64,000 nucleotides of DNA from DASVHS01 sp038244815 (lineage in GTDB: Bacteria; Acidobacteriota; Thermoanaerobaculia; Gp7-AA8). The notes under the pieces were generated by a model. It was given only the letters and a program-made list of their open reading frames with translations, was not told the origin of the DNA and searched no databases. The stretch's first letter is position 1. Each line of letters begins with the position of its first letter. Position numbers and translations under genes: made by a program. Where the stretch lies: contig JBBRTB010000016.1 in NCBI GenBank assembly GCA_038244815.1, positions 1 to 64,000 on the forward strand. Direction: 5' to 3'. Below, piece after piece: positions 43,437 through 51,964 of the stretch.

Positions 43437-43622
43437 CTACAGGACGTCCTTGACGGCGATGACTTCGCGTCCCTTGTAATAGCCGCACTTCGGGCAAACG
43501 CGGTGAGGCATCTTGGCTTCGTGACACTGCGGGCACGTCGAGAGCGACTTGGCCACGAGGAAATCATGCGCCCGGCGCGTGCGCGTGCGAGCCTTGGAAT
43601 GGCGTCTTTTGGGATTCGGCAT
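43437..43622 (-). CDS. rpmF: Ribosomal protein bL32
   Basis: 61 residues. MPNPKRRHSKARTRTRRAHD is the typical N-terminus; CPQC and CPKCGYYKGRE form the zinc ribbon. It lies between DUF177 and plsX, as in many bacteria. Confidence 0.97.
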   Translation of the reverse strand: MPNPKRRHSKARTRTRRAHDFLVAKSLSTCPQCHEAKMPHRVCPKCGYYKGREVIAVKDVL

Positions 43623-43634
43623 CGGACTTCTCTC

Positions 43635-44195
43635 CTACTGATTCGTTTTCTTCGAGATCTGGTCGCGAATGCCCTGGAGTGCGCCCCAGCGTTCATCGGT
43701 GACCGAGTCGTCGCAATTGCAGCGCTCGCGCGTGCGATTCACTCCACATTTCGGGCAAAGACCGAGACAATTCTCGTCGCAGAGCGGCTTCATCGGAATG
43801 GTGAGCTGGATCTGCTCCGCCGCAAGATCCCGAAGCGGGATCTCCCGATGAGAATAGAACTCGACGTCGAGCTCCTCCTCACCGGCGATCTCGACTTCTT
43901 CTTCCGCGCCAGACCCCTCGGGACGAGGCCGGAATCTTACGTGAAACTTTCCCGAGTTCGCAAACGGATAGGGATCGACACACCGCGAGCAGTTGAGTTC
44001 GAGCACGACCTTCGCGGTTCCGTCGGCAATGTACTCGCCGGGGTAGTGGCCCTGCTCGACGTACGCGTCGAGCTCGATCGAGCCGGTACCCGACACCTCG
44101 TCGCGATTGATCTCGCCGGCGGGGATCTCGAAGAGTCCGTGAACCGTCTGCGATCCGAATTCGTCGATTTCGTCGAAATTGATGACGTCGCTCAT
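43635..44195 (-). CDS. DUF177 (YceD-like) protein
   Basis: 186 residues. ELNCSRCVDPYPFA and the C-terminal MKPLCDENCLGLCPKCGVNRTRERCNC hold the family's Cys motifs, and the downstream neighbour is rpmF as usual. YceD proteins are linked to 23S rRNA accumulation. The protein is acidic in the middle (EEEVEIAGEEELDVE). First gene of the block. Confidence 0.92.
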   Translation of the reverse strand: MSDVINFDEIDEFGSQTVHGLFEIPAGEINRDEVSGTGSIELDAYVEQGHYPGEYIADGTAKVVLELNCSRCVDPYPFANSGKFHVRFRPRPEGSGAEEEVEIAGEEELDVEFYSHREIPLRDLAAEQIQLTIPMKPLCDENCLGLCPKCGVNRTRERCNCDDSVTDERWGALQGIRDQISKKTNQ

Positions 44196-44262
44196 AGAAA
44201 AGAACGGAAAGCCCCCGGCGGGCCGGGCGCTGGTTCATGCCCTAACCTCTTGACCTGCCGAT

Positions 44263-45513
44263 CTATTTCGCCACGCGTACCCGTAATTCCTCGGTGGCGG
44301 CATTCACCGAGTGCGCGGCCTCCAGCGACCGCGCCGAGGACAACCAATCGATCCAGCGCCGGAGGTCGCGCGCCGAGCGGTAGAGGCGCGGTGCGATGAG
44401 ACGCAACCCGGTGTTGTCGCCGAGCCGCTTGAGGATTGGGGCGGCTCGCTGCGGATCGAGACGCACCGACCAGTCATTGGACAGCCACGAGGCGTTGGCG
44501 AACGCCTCGGCCGAATAGCGGCCCATGCTCTCGTTGTCGAACGAGACCAGCAGTTCGCTGCCTTTTCTTCGAATCTCGCCGAACAGGCGCACCGCCGGTT
44601 CGATCCTGCTGATGACCTCCTCGTTCTGTTCGGTGGCGTTCGCCACGATGAGGCCGTCGGGGCGCGGCATCAGCGTTCCCGCGTTCACGTCATAGAGGAC
44701 GATCGTGCCGCCATCGTCGAGAAGACGAGAAACCTTCGACATGAGCAGACGGTCGAGATCGCTGACGAACCGGGGCGGATGGCGGAACGTCGCCGCGAGC
44801 AGCGCGCCCTCGGGGAACCGGGGCCTGACCGCGGGTTGAGGTTCCGAGGTCTGAGGTCCGCGGTCCGGGCTCTCAACTCTGGCACTCAAGCTCGTCAGAT
44901 TGAGGTCTTCGGCTCCAATCTGCACGGTCGTCACCACGGGACGGGGCATCGGCGGAAATCCGTTCGACTCCGGCCCCTGCTGGACGACCACCGCGTCCGC
45001 GGAGGGAAGCCCGTTGGCCACGGCCAGGATTCGATCGAGACGGGACGCACCGAGAGGCTCGCCGGCGGCAGGATTGATGAGGAGCGTGCCGGCGCTGACG
45101 CGGGCGTCGAGGCCCGACCCGAGCATCAGATATACGCGGACGATTCCGGCGCGCAGCGGATCGAGATGAATGGCGTAGCTGGTCCGCTTTGCAGCGCGCC
45201 ACATCACCAGATCGGCGTCCCCGATCATCCAGGGGCGGGGAACCTGCGGCTTGTCGATCCATTCGAGGATGGGGTCGCGCGTGAGGGGATTCGCGATCAG
45301 CCTGGCCCGAACGGCCGAAGCAGCGGGGATGAGCGCGAACGTCTCGGCGTTCGCCGGGACGGCGGCCAGAAGATCGAGTTGGGCGGGCGTGAGCGGAAAG
45401 TGCACGCCGCCGCTCGCCGCCGGCACCGCCGTGCTCAGATAGATCACCACCGCGGCCAGGGCTACGGCCACAGCTACGATGAGGGTCAGGATGACGATCG
45501 TGAACTTCCGCAC
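44263..45513 (-). CDS. Membrane-anchored protein of unknown function
   Basis: 416 residues, GTG start with GGAGG upstream. One N-terminal transmembrane helix (IVILTLIVAVAVALAAVVIY) anchors a large exported domain. The domain is rich in short beta and helix elements (VPANAETFALIPA, DADLVMWRAA, LLLDDGGTIVLYDV-like) reminiscent of DUF3352-type proteins. A proline/arginine-rich linker lies near residues 215-230. No catalytic motif is seen. It is divergent from the GT4 gene with only 18 bases between starts, so the two share a promoter region. Confidence 0.62.
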   Translation of the reverse strand: MRKFTIVILTLIVAVAVALAAVVIYLSTAVPAASGGVHFPLTPAQLDLLAAVPANAETFALIPAASAVRARLIANPLTRDPILEWIDKPQVPRPWMIGDADLVMWRAAKRTSYAIHLDPLRAGIVRVYLMLGSGLDARVSAGTLLINPAAGEPLGASRLDRILAVANGLPSADAVVVQQGPESNGFPPMPRPVVTTVQIGAEDLNLTSLSARVESPDRGPQTSEPQPAVRPRFPEGALLAATFRHPPRFVSDLDRLLMSKVSRLLDDGGTIVLYDVNAGTLMPRPDGLIVANATEQNEEVISRIEPAVRLFGEIRRKGSELLVSFDNESMGRYSAEAFANASWLSNDWSVRLDPQRAAPILKRLGDNTGLRLIAPRLYRSARDLRRWIDWLSSARSLEAAHSVNAATEELRVRVAK

Positions 45514-45517
45514 CTGT

Positions 45518-45523
45518 TACTAT
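45518..45523 (+). promoter_or_regulatory. -10 box (TACTAT) for the GT4 gene, leaderless type
   Basis: TACTAT ends 8 bases before GTG 45532. It lies in the 18-base gap shared with the divergent gene. Confidence 0.45.
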
Positions 45524-45531
45524 CCGCCTCC

Positions 45532-46734
45532 GTGATTCTGCCGACTGTCGGCACGGTCGTTCACACCCTGGGCCACGCATTCGCGCAGCGCATCTCCCGC
45601 GCCAGGCGCGCCGCCGTGTCGCGCCGCCGTCCGCTCAGGATCGGCTTCGACATCCGTCCTTTCTACGAGCCTTTGACCGGCGTGGGCTGGTATCTCTATC
45701 ACCTTCTGCATGAGATCGCCCGTGACGATGAGGTGGAGATGGTCTTGTTCGGCGATGCCCGCATCACCGATGAGGGTCCCCATCTTCACGCCGCCCTGCC
45801 CGCGGAGGCACGCCTCTTGTCGTTCGATCTGCGCGGACAGCCACGGTCACGTCTGGCCCGGCCTCTGACCGCCGCCGCGTATGTGGCCTGGATGGAGCTG
45901 GCGGATTGCGACGTGGTGTTCGGCGCGAATTACTTTCTGCCGCGACTGATGGGAGCGATCGCCCGGCGGCGCGTCATCACCATCCACGATCTGACGTACA
46001 AGCGTTTCCCGGAGCTGCTGCAGAAGGAGACGCTCGACAACCTGGAGCGGCAGATGACGCGTGAGATCGGGCTGGCCGACGCCATCATCTGCGTGTCGGA
46101 GTCGACACGGCGCGACCTGCTGGCGTACTACCAGGTGGACCCGAGGCGCGTGCACGCCATTCATTCAGGGCTGGCCACGCTCGAGAAGCCCTGGCCCGTT
46201 CCGGGCCTGCCGGAGCGCTACATCCTGTTCGTGAGCACGATCGAGCCGAGGAAAAATCTCGACGTGCTGCTCGACGCGTTCGAGGCCATCGGTGACCAGT
46301 ACAGCGGAGATCTCGTCGTCGCCGGCCGCATGGGCTGGAAATCGGAGCAGACGGCGCGCCGGCTGCGTGGCCGGCGGATCATGCATCTCGACTATCTTCC
46401 TCCCGCCGAGCTGGCCACCGTCTATCAGAACGCCGAGGTGTTCGTGTTCCCGTCGATCTATGAGGGATTCGGGTTCCCGCTGCTCGAGGCCATGGCGCAG
46501 GGCGTGCCGACGATCGCCGCGCGCAGCTCCTCGCTTCCCGAAATCGGCGGCGACGCCACGCTCTTCTTTGACCCGCACGATGCGCGGGAACTGGCGGCGG
46601 CCTTGCGCCGCGTGACCACGGATCCGGTGCTGCGCCGCGACCTCATCGCGCGCGGCCGCGAGCGCGCGGCGCACTTCCGCTGGGATGTGGCAGCACAGGA
46701 GACGCTGCGGGTGATTCGCAGCGTCTCCTTCTGA
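45532..46734 (+). CDS. GT4 family glycosyltransferase
   Basis: 400 residues. A short N-terminal extension precedes a GT-B fold: RIGFDIRPFYEPLTGVGWYLYHLL, then VFGANYFLPRL, TIHDLTYKRFPE, ICVSESTRRDLLAYY. ILFVSTIEPRKNLDVLLDAF opens the nucleotide-sugar domain. The ExxxxxxxE motif is in PSIYEGFGFPLLEAMA. It resembles mannosyl- or rhamnosyl-transferases of cell-surface polysaccharide. The frame is open far upstream, but GTG 45532 lies just after a -10 box. First of three GT4 genes. Confidence 0.9.
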   Translation: MILPTVGTVVHTLGHAFAQRISRARRAAVSRRRPLRIGFDIRPFYEPLTGVGWYLYHLLHEIARDDEVEMVLFGDARITDEGPHLHAALPAEARLLSFDLRGQPRSRLARPLTAAAYVAWMELADCDVVFGANYFLPRLMGAIARRRVITIHDLTYKRFPELLQKETLDNLERQMTREIGLADAIICVSESTRRDLLAYYQVDPRRVHAIHSGLATLEKPWPVPGLPERYILFVSTIEPRKNLDVLLDAFEAIGDQYSGDLVVAGRMGWKSEQTARRLRGRRIMHLDYLPPAELATVYQNAEVFVFPSIYEGFGFPLLEAMAQGVPTIAARSSSLPEIGGDATLFFDPHDARELAAALRRVTTDPVLRRDLIARGRERAAHFRWDVAAQETLRVIRSVSF

Positions 46735-46738
46735 AGCG

Positions 46739-46810
46739 CCCCCCACCCAGATTCCTCGCCGTCTTCGCGGCTCGGAATGACCAGCCGCCGTCAGGAATCT
46801 GGGCGGGGGG
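46739..46810. repeat. Inverted repeat with 18-base arms between GT4 genes
   Basis: Arms at 46739-46756 and 46793-46810 match at 17 of 18 bases (CCCACCCAGATTCCT-like) around a 36-base centre containing GCTCGGAATGAC. That 12-mer also occurs at 9473-9484 after radC. There is no T-tract, so it is not a typical terminator. It looks like a dispersed intergenic repeat. Confidence 0.55.
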
Positions 46811-46822
46811 TCAGCGTGACGC

Positions 46823-46828
46823 TACACT
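46823..46828 (+). promoter_or_regulatory. -10 box (TACACT) for the second GT4 gene
   Basis: TACACT ends 7 bases before TTG 46836. No ribosome-binding site is present. Confidence 0.45.
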
Positions 46829-46835
46829 CCAGCGA

Positions 46836-47867
46836 TTGCAATCGCTCAATGTCGTGATCGACGGCCGGCCGCTCGTGGGGAACCGCACCGGAGTCGGCGT
46901 GCACACCGCCGAGATCGCGGCACGCCTGCCGTTCCAGCCCGCTCCGCTCATCGCCTCGCATGCGCCCATCGAGAACCGCGATCGCGTGGAGCACTGCCGG
47001 TTTGCTGTCGATCCGTATCCGCTGGGCGTGCTCTGGCAGCAGCTCCGGCTTCCCCGCATCGACGGCGATGTCGTCTGGGGACCTCACGGCACACTGCCCC
47101 TTGCGCTGCGGAAGCCAGCGGTCGTCACGCTCCACGACTTCACCTCCATCACCATGCCGGCACGCCACAAGCTCAGCACCATCCTGTCGTTCAACCTTTT
47201 CATCGGACGCAGCCTGGAAATGGCCGGACGCGTAGCGGCGGTCTCGCGCGCCGTGGCAGCGGAGGCAATCCGCGGCTTCGGCGTGGCGCCATCGAAGATC
47301 GAAATCGTGCCGAACGGGGTCGACGACTTCTTCTCGCCTGGCGATCACGATGGCGGCGGCTACATCCTGTTCGTCGGTACGCTCGAGCCGCGCAAGGGCC
47401 TCGGCGATCTGGTCCGCGCGTGGTCCGCACTGCCGGCGCCGCGGCCGCGGCTTGTCCTCTGCGGAGACCGCGGATGGAGAACACGCGTGCAGAATCTGCC
47501 CGGCATCGAGTGGACCGGATACGTCACGCGCGAACGGCTGCGCGATCTCTATCGCGGCGCGCTGCTCTTCGTCTATCCCTCACGCTACGAGGGATTCGGG
47601 ATTCCGCCGCTCGAGGCGATGGCGTGCGGCGCGCCGGTGGTGGCGACGCGGACCGGCGCGACAGCCGAATATGCCGGCGACGCGGCGCTGCTCGTCGATC
47701 CCGGGGACACCGAAGCGCTGCGCCAGGCCATGTTGCGGCTGATCCGTGATGGGTCGCTGCGCGACGAGCTGCGCGGCCGTGCCATCGAGCGCGCCGGCCT
47801 GTACCGGTGGGACGCGAGCGCACGAACAATGACAGAGCTGCTCCTGGAGGCAGGGCGGTGCGCGTAG
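46836..47867 (+). CDS. GT4 family glycosyltransferase (TTG start)
   Basis: 343 residues. VVIDGRPLVGNRTGVGVHTAEI opens the acceptor domain; VTLHDFTSI and VAAVSRAVAAEAIRGFG follow. YILFVGTLEPRKGLGDLVRAW begins the donor domain and YPSRYEGFGIPPLEAMACG contains the ExxxxxxxE pair. TTG 46836 is chosen because a -10 box precedes it by 7 bases and no other start lies before the conserved first strand. Its 3' end overlaps the third GT4 gene by 10 bases. Confidence 0.88.
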   Translation: MQSLNVVIDGRPLVGNRTGVGVHTAEIAARLPFQPAPLIASHAPIENRDRVEHCRFAVDPYPLGVLWQQLRLPRIDGDVVWGPHGTLPLALRKPAVVTLHDFTSITMPARHKLSTILSFNLFIGRSLEMAGRVAAVSRAVAAEAIRGFGVAPSKIEIVPNGVDDFFSPGDHDGGGYILFVGTLEPRKGLGDLVRAWSALPAPRPRLVLCGDRGWRTRVQNLPGIEWTGYVTRERLRDLYRGALLFVYPSRYEGFGIPPLEAMACGAPVVATRTGATAEYAGDAALLVDPGDTEALRQAMLRLIRDGSLRDELRGRAIERAGLYRWDASARTMTELLLEAGRCA

Positions 47868-48889
47868 CCATCGACGCGCGCAAGATCGCCGATTTCGGCA
47901 TCGGCACGTACATCCGCGGCCTGCTGGGCGGTCTCCTGGAGATCGGCGGCGACGACACGTACATCGTCCTCGCTCCGGCCTCCGCGCGCGACCTCGTGCC
48001 CGTACCGTTCGAGCACGTCGTGCTGGAGACGCCGTCGTATTCGGTACGCGAGCTCGTCTCGGTCTCGCGCGCGGTCGAGCGGGCCCGCGCCGACGTGTTT
48101 CACTCCCCGCACTACGTCGTTCCGTTCACGCGACGCCCCACCGTGGTCACCATCCACGACCTCATTCATCTGCACCAGCCGATGAAGAACCGGCTGGTGC
48201 CACTGTACGCGCGGATCATGATGCAGCGTGCGGTACGCAAGAGCGCGCGCGTGCTGACCGTGAGCGCGGCCGTGAAGAATCAGATCATCCTGGAGCTGGG
48301 ATGCCCGGCTTCGAAGATCGCGGTGACGCACAACGGAGTCGACGAGGTCTTTCGGGGCGGCCGGCCCAACCGTTCACCCGCGCACTATTTTCTGTTCGTC
48401 GGCAACGACAAGCCCCACAAGAACGTCGACCGGGTGGTGGAGGCCTATGCGATCGTGCGCGCCGTGATGCCGGCGTCGTCCCTGGTTGTGGCCGGAAGTC
48501 CATTCCGCAGATTCGGCGCCCGCGAGGGAGTGATCACGCCGGGCTTCGTAACCACGGCCGAGTTGTCCTCGCTCTATCGCAACGCCATCGCGCTCGTGCA
48601 ACCGAGCCTGGAGGAAGGGTTCGGACTGCCGGCGCTGGAGGCCATGAGCTGCGGCACGGCCGTGATCACGTCGCACGATCCCGCGCTCGTCGAGATCACC
48701 GCGGGTGGAGCGCTGAACGTCGACGCGCGTTCCGTTCGCGAGATCGCCGGAGCCATGCAGTTGCTGGCCGGCGACGACGACCTTCGCATGACTCTGGCCG
48801 CGCGCGGAATCGAGCGCGCTCATCGCTTCACCTGGCGAGAATGCGCGCGCGAAACGCGGCGCGTGTATCGCGAGACCAGCATGTCGTGA
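47858..48889 (+). CDS. GT4 family glycosyltransferase
   Basis: 343 residues from GTG 47858, which has GGAGG seven bases upstream and overlaps the preceding stop. VAIDARKIADFGIGTYIRGLL, VFHSPHYVVPF, VTIHDLIHLHQP and VLTVSAAVKNQIILELG lead into YFLFVGNDKPHKNVDRVVEAY. QPSLEEGFGLPALEAMSCG carries the catalytic Glu pair. With the two genes upstream it likely builds one surface glycan. Confidence 0.9.
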   Translation: MRVAIDARKIADFGIGTYIRGLLGGLLEIGGDDTYIVLAPASARDLVPVPFEHVVLETPSYSVRELVSVSRAVERARADVFHSPHYVVPFTRRPTVVTIHDLIHLHQPMKNRLVPLYARIMMQRAVRKSARVLTVSAAVKNQIILELGCPASKIAVTHNGVDEVFRGGRPNRSPAHYFLFVGNDKPHKNVDRVVEAYAIVRAVMPASSLVVAGSPFRRFGAREGVITPGFVTTAELSSLYRNAIALVQPSLEEGFGLPALEAMSCGTAVITSHDPALVEITAGGALNVDARSVREIAGAMQLLAGDDDLRMTLAARGIERAHRFTWRECARETRRVYRETSMS

Positions 48890-48954
48890 GTTGCTCGAGT
48901 TGTGGAACTCCGTGGAACAGCATGCTTTTGATTTCGATTTTGATAAACAAATGC

Positions 48955-48983
48955 TTGACAATATCGTTTAAACATCGCATATT
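48955..48983 (+). promoter_or_regulatory. Strong promoter in an AT-rich patch
   Basis: -35 TTGACA is a perfect match (48955-48960); after 17 bases comes CATATT (48978-48983). The surrounding 80 bases are markedly AT-rich compared with the rest of the window. Confidence 0.6.
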
Positions 48984-48984
48984 A

Positions 48985-49173
48985 ATGCCAACAAAATGAT
49001 GATCGCCAGAAACTGGTCGATACAAGCAGCGACTGTAGATGGTCATCAGCATCGCTCTCTCCAGGTTTTTTCCCCCCTCACATCGCATACACAAGTTGCC
49101 GGAGCGATCCGGTGCTTTTTGCCAAGTAGGCGCGACCGGGAGGTCCCGTACGGCATGAAAGGTGGTGAGCTCG
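48985..49173 (+). other. Long untranslated leader or small RNA region
   Basis: About 190 bases between the promoter and the tiny Lys-rich ORF. A 67-codon frame (48996-49199) exists but has no ribosome-binding site, poor codon use and overlaps the tiny ORF. The part at about 49100-49155 contains short GC-rich complementary stretches (CGACCGGGAGGTCCCGTACGG) that could fold. I see no known riboswitch. Confidence 0.35.
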
Positions 49174-49233
49174 ATGGCCGCGAAGAAGAAAGCTGCTAAG
49201 AAGTCCAGCAAGAAGTCGTCGAAGAAACGCTAA
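49174..49233 (+). CDS. Tiny Lys-rich (histone-tail-like) peptide, 19 residues
   Basis: ATG 49174 is preceded by AAAGGTGGT at good spacing. The peptide is MAAKKKAAKKSSKKSSKKR, over half Lys/Arg with only Ala and Ser otherwise, like the tails of bacterial histone H1-like proteins. It is flanked by a strong promoter and a rho-independent terminator, so it is the only ORF of its transcript. It may bind nucleic acid; alternatively the transcript itself is the functional product. Confidence 0.6.
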   Translation: MAAKKKAAKKSSKKSSKKR

Positions 49234-49262
49234 GATCATCACCATAATCTGGGGAGTCTTCC

Positions 49263-49292
49263 GAGGGGCCCGTTAAGGGCCCTTCGTTTTTT
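49263..49292 (+). terminator. Rho-independent terminator
   Basis: Stem GAGGGGCCC/GGGCCCTTC (nine pairs, one G-T) with a GTTAA loop, followed by TTTTTT. It ends the small Lys-rich gene, seven bases before the -10 box of the cyclase gene. Confidence 0.88.
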
Positions 49293-49298
49293 CTCTCG

Positions 49299-49304
49299 TA
49301 CAAT
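49299..49304 (+). promoter_or_regulatory. -10 box (TACAAT) for the cyclase gene, leaderless type
   Basis: TACAAT ends 7 bases before GTG 49312 and directly follows the terminator. Confidence 0.5.
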
Positions 49305-49311
49305 CGCACTG

Positions 49312-51216
49312 GTGACTCCCCGATCACTTCGCGGCGCGATTGCCGGCCTTCTCTGCACCGCACTGATCGCCGCGGTCTCTGTGAGCAACGAGACCTATTT
49401 CGGCGCTGAGTGGCTGCTGCGCGATTGGATCTCCGCCCGCCTGGCTGTACATCGCCAACCGGACCCACGCATCGTCCTCGTGCCCATCAGCGATTCCGCC
49501 GCGCGCGTACTCGCCGACTATGGGCGACCGCAGAGCTACACGCGCGAGCTGTACGCCATGGCCATCGAAGAGCTCCGCCGTGCCGGTGCCGTCGTGATCG
49601 CAGTCGACCTCCTGCTCGCCGAAGAAAACGTGGCCGATCCCGCGGGCGACCGCCGCCTCGCCGAGGTCCTGCGCACCACACCTGCGATTCTCGGTGCCGA
49701 GACGATGGCTCCCAACGAGCGCGCCGCAGCTTCCGCGCTGGCACCCGATCTCGTCTGGTCCATCCGCGGCGAAACGCAACTCCAGCCGAAACACGCCATC
49801 CTCCCGCGCTTTCCCGCCCCGATCGGCACGATGCGCATCGCCTCGTCACCGTTCTCCGCGAACGTGCACACCTATCCGATGGTCGATCGCGTCACCAACG
49901 GCTTCGTGCCGAGCCTGGCCGCGGAGATGGCCCGGCAGTTTCTGCACGCGCGCCCTGAAGCGTCCGTCGAAGGCTCCTCCTTCGTCTTCGACAGCCGCTC
50001 CGTTCCCGTCGATGACCATCTGACGATGGTGATCCGCTGGCACGGGGGAGCGGGCTCCAGCCAGGGGCTGAGCTACAAGGCCGTCGACTTCGACAAGGTG
50101 ATCGTGGCGGCGATGGCGCGCAACGATCCGTCGGCCGGCGTCAGCCCCGAAACTTTGGCCCGGTTCGAAGAGCAGTTCCGCGGCAAGCTCGTGCTCATCG
50201 GGCAGACCGCGGTGGGCCTCGATCTGCGCGCCACGCCGCTCTCGCCCACCGCCGCCGGCGTGGAGATCCACGCCAACGCTGTGGACAATCTGATCAACGG
50301 CCACTTCGACGCCGTGGTCGATCGCTGGCTGGTCTTCCCGCTCATCGCCATCATGGCGGCGCTTCTCGGCGCGCTGCTCGACCGGATCCGCGGCCAGCTC
50401 GCCGCCGCCGCGGTGACGATCCTGTTCGTCGCCGCCGCACTGGGCGTCCTCTACGCCTCGGCAGGCGGAGGGCACATCCTGCCGGCCTTCGCTTCGATCG
50501 CGTCGCTGGTGGCGACCTACATCGTGCTCACGGTCATCAACCTCATCTCCGAACAGAGGCAGACCGCGCTGCTGCGCACGACCTTCGGGCGCTACGTCTC
50601 TCCGCAGATTCTCGACCACATCCTCGCCCATCCCGAGAAAGTGCATCTCGGCGGCGAACGGCGCGATCTGACCATTCTCTTCTCCGACATCCGCGGCTTC
50701 ACATCGATCTCCGAGGCCTCAGAGCCCGAGGAGGTCGTGGAGATGCTGAACGAATATCTGACCCGGATGGTGGAGATCCTGCTCGCCCACGGCGGCACGC
50801 TGGACAAATTCATCGGCGACGCCGTGATGGGGTTCTGGAACGCCCCGGTCCTCGATTCCGATCACCCCCGGCATGCCGTGGCCTGCGCCATCGAGATGAT
50901 CCGCGAGACCGCCGCGCTGCGCGAGCGCTGGACAGCCGTGGGAAAGGCGGCCATCCGCATCGGCATCGGCATCAACACCGGCGAGGCGGTGGTCGGAAAC
51001 ATCGGCGCCGAGAAGGTGTTCGGCTATACCGTGATCGGCGACGCCGTCAACCTGGCTTCGAGGCTGGAGAGCAAGAACAAGGACTATTCGACGGAGATCA
51101 TTATCAGCGAGTTCACCCGGGCGAGAATTGGAGACGCGGTCGAGTCGTTTTACCTCGACGAGGTCAAAGTGAAGGGTAAAGAAAAGGCGGTCAAGATCTA
51201 TGAAGTCCGTGGCTAG
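49312..51216 (+). CDS. CHASE2-domain adenylate cyclase (class III)
   Basis: 634 residues. An N-terminal helix is followed by an extracytoplasmic CHASE2 sensor (about 35-340: DPRIVLVPISDSA, AVVIAVDLLLAEEN, GKLVLIGQTAVGLDLRATPL). Three hydrophobic helices end near 410. The class III cyclase domain has ILFSDIRGFTSISE (metal Asp), LDKFIGDAVMGFWNAP with the Lys that selects adenine, and GIGINTGEAVVGNIG. It makes cAMP in response to an outside signal. GTG start supported by a -10 box. The 3' end overlaps the next gene by 17 bases. Confidence 0.93.
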   Translation: MTPRSLRGAIAGLLCTALIAAVSVSNETYFGAEWLLRDWISARLAVHRQPDPRIVLVPISDSAARVLADYGRPQSYTRELYAMAIEELRRAGAVVIAVDLLLAEENVADPAGDRRLAEVLRTTPAILGAETMAPNERAAASALAPDLVWSIRGETQLQPKHAILPRFPAPIGTMRIASSPFSANVHTYPMVDRVTNGFVPSLAAEMARQFLHARPEASVEGSSFVFDSRSVPVDDHLTMVIRWHGGAGSSQGLSYKAVDFDKVIVAAMARNDPSAGVSPETLARFEEQFRGKLVLIGQTAVGLDLRATPLSPTAAGVEIHANAVDNLINGHFDAVVDRWLVFPLIAIMAALLGALLDRIRGQLAAAAVTILFVAAALGVLYASAGGGHILPAFASIASLVATYIVLTVINLISEQRQTALLRTTFGRYVSPQILDHILAHPEKVHLGGERRDLTILFSDIRGFTSISEASEPEEVVEMLNEYLTRMVEILLAHGGTLDKFIGDAVMGFWNAPVLDSDHPRHAVACAIEMIRETAALRERWTAVGKAAIRIGIGINTGEAVVGNIGAEKVFGYTVIGDAVNLASRLESKNKDYSTEIIISEFTRARIGDAVESFYLDEVKVKGKEKAVKIYEVRG

Positions 51217-51964
51217 CTGCATATTGTTGCTCGCCAGCGCGACCATGCTGCACGCGTCGCCGGCACTCTTCAGTCCCGGATCCGAGTCGAGATGGATCGT
51301 AACGCGCGGCTCGTCGCCGGCCGGCACGCTCACCGTCCTCACCGGCTCCACGGGAACCCGCGCCGAGCTCCGCTCTCCATCAGGCTCCCTCACCACACTC
51401 CTCGGCGGCAACGGGAGCGTGTGGATGCGCACGAGCAGCGGCGATGTCGAACTGTCGTCACTCAGCGCCGCGACTCCGGAAACAACCGTAGCGGCGGCAC
51501 TGCTCCTGCCGTTCACGACCACCAAAGGCGATACCGTGGAAACGAAGAAGGGCAAGGTGGCCACGTACGCGTTCCGCGGAGCTGCCGCCCGCTACACGTT
51601 CGACGGGAAGGGTCCGGCAAAGGTCGAAGTCGACCTCGGCGGCACGCCATACACGCTGACGCGCAAATCGCTGTCGAGCACCTCGGCCGACGCCTCGACT
51701 TTCGCGATCCGGCCGAAGAAAGGCACCGCCTCCCGGCTGGCCCGCCTCTCCGGCGATCTCCTCGGACCCACGGATACGAGCGTGTCGGCGACGGCTGGTG
51801 GTAGAGGCGCAGGGAACACCGGACTCAAACTCAAGGACGGCGGCGACTACGCCGCCGTAGAGAAGCTCGAAAAGCGCGACACGGCCTGGAAAGCAAAACT
51901 CGATCAGGCTCTGACCGATTTTCAGCAGTCGGGCAAAGTCGGCAAAGCGCGGGAGGATCGGTGA
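51200..51964 (+). CDS. Secreted protein of unknown function
   Basis: 254 residues with a Sec signal peptide (VASCILLLASATMLHASPA). The mature part is rich in Ser, Thr, Gly and Lys in alternating strands (GTLTVLTGSTGTRAELRSPSGSLTTLLGGNGSVWMRTSSGD), probably a beta structure. Its ATG lies inside the end of the cyclase gene and its stop touches the M48 gene (TGATG), so the three form one operon. No family recognised. Confidence 0.7.
   Translation: MKSVASCILLLASATMLHASPALFSPGSESRWIVTRGSSPAGTLTVLTGSTGTRAELRSPSGSLTTLLGGNGSVWMRTSSGDVELSSLSAATPETTVAAALLLPFTTTKGDTVETKKGKVATYAFRGAAARYTFDGKGPAKVEVDLGGTPYTLTRKSLSSTSADASTFAIRPKKGTASRLARLSGDLLGPTDTSVSATAGGRGAGNTGLKLKDGGDYAAVEKLEKRDTAWKAKLDQALTDFQQSGKVGKAREDR

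Noticed and set aside
44311..45531. Upstream open extension of the first GT4 gene (about 400 codons)
   Set aside because: It is the antisense shadow of the membrane-anchored protein gene at 44263-45513; the GT-B domain starts after GTG 45532 with a -10 box.
48996..49199. 67-codon ORF before the tiny Lys-rich peptide
   Set aside because: Overlaps the better-supported tiny ORF in another frame, lacks a ribosome-binding site and has composition unlike its neighbours.
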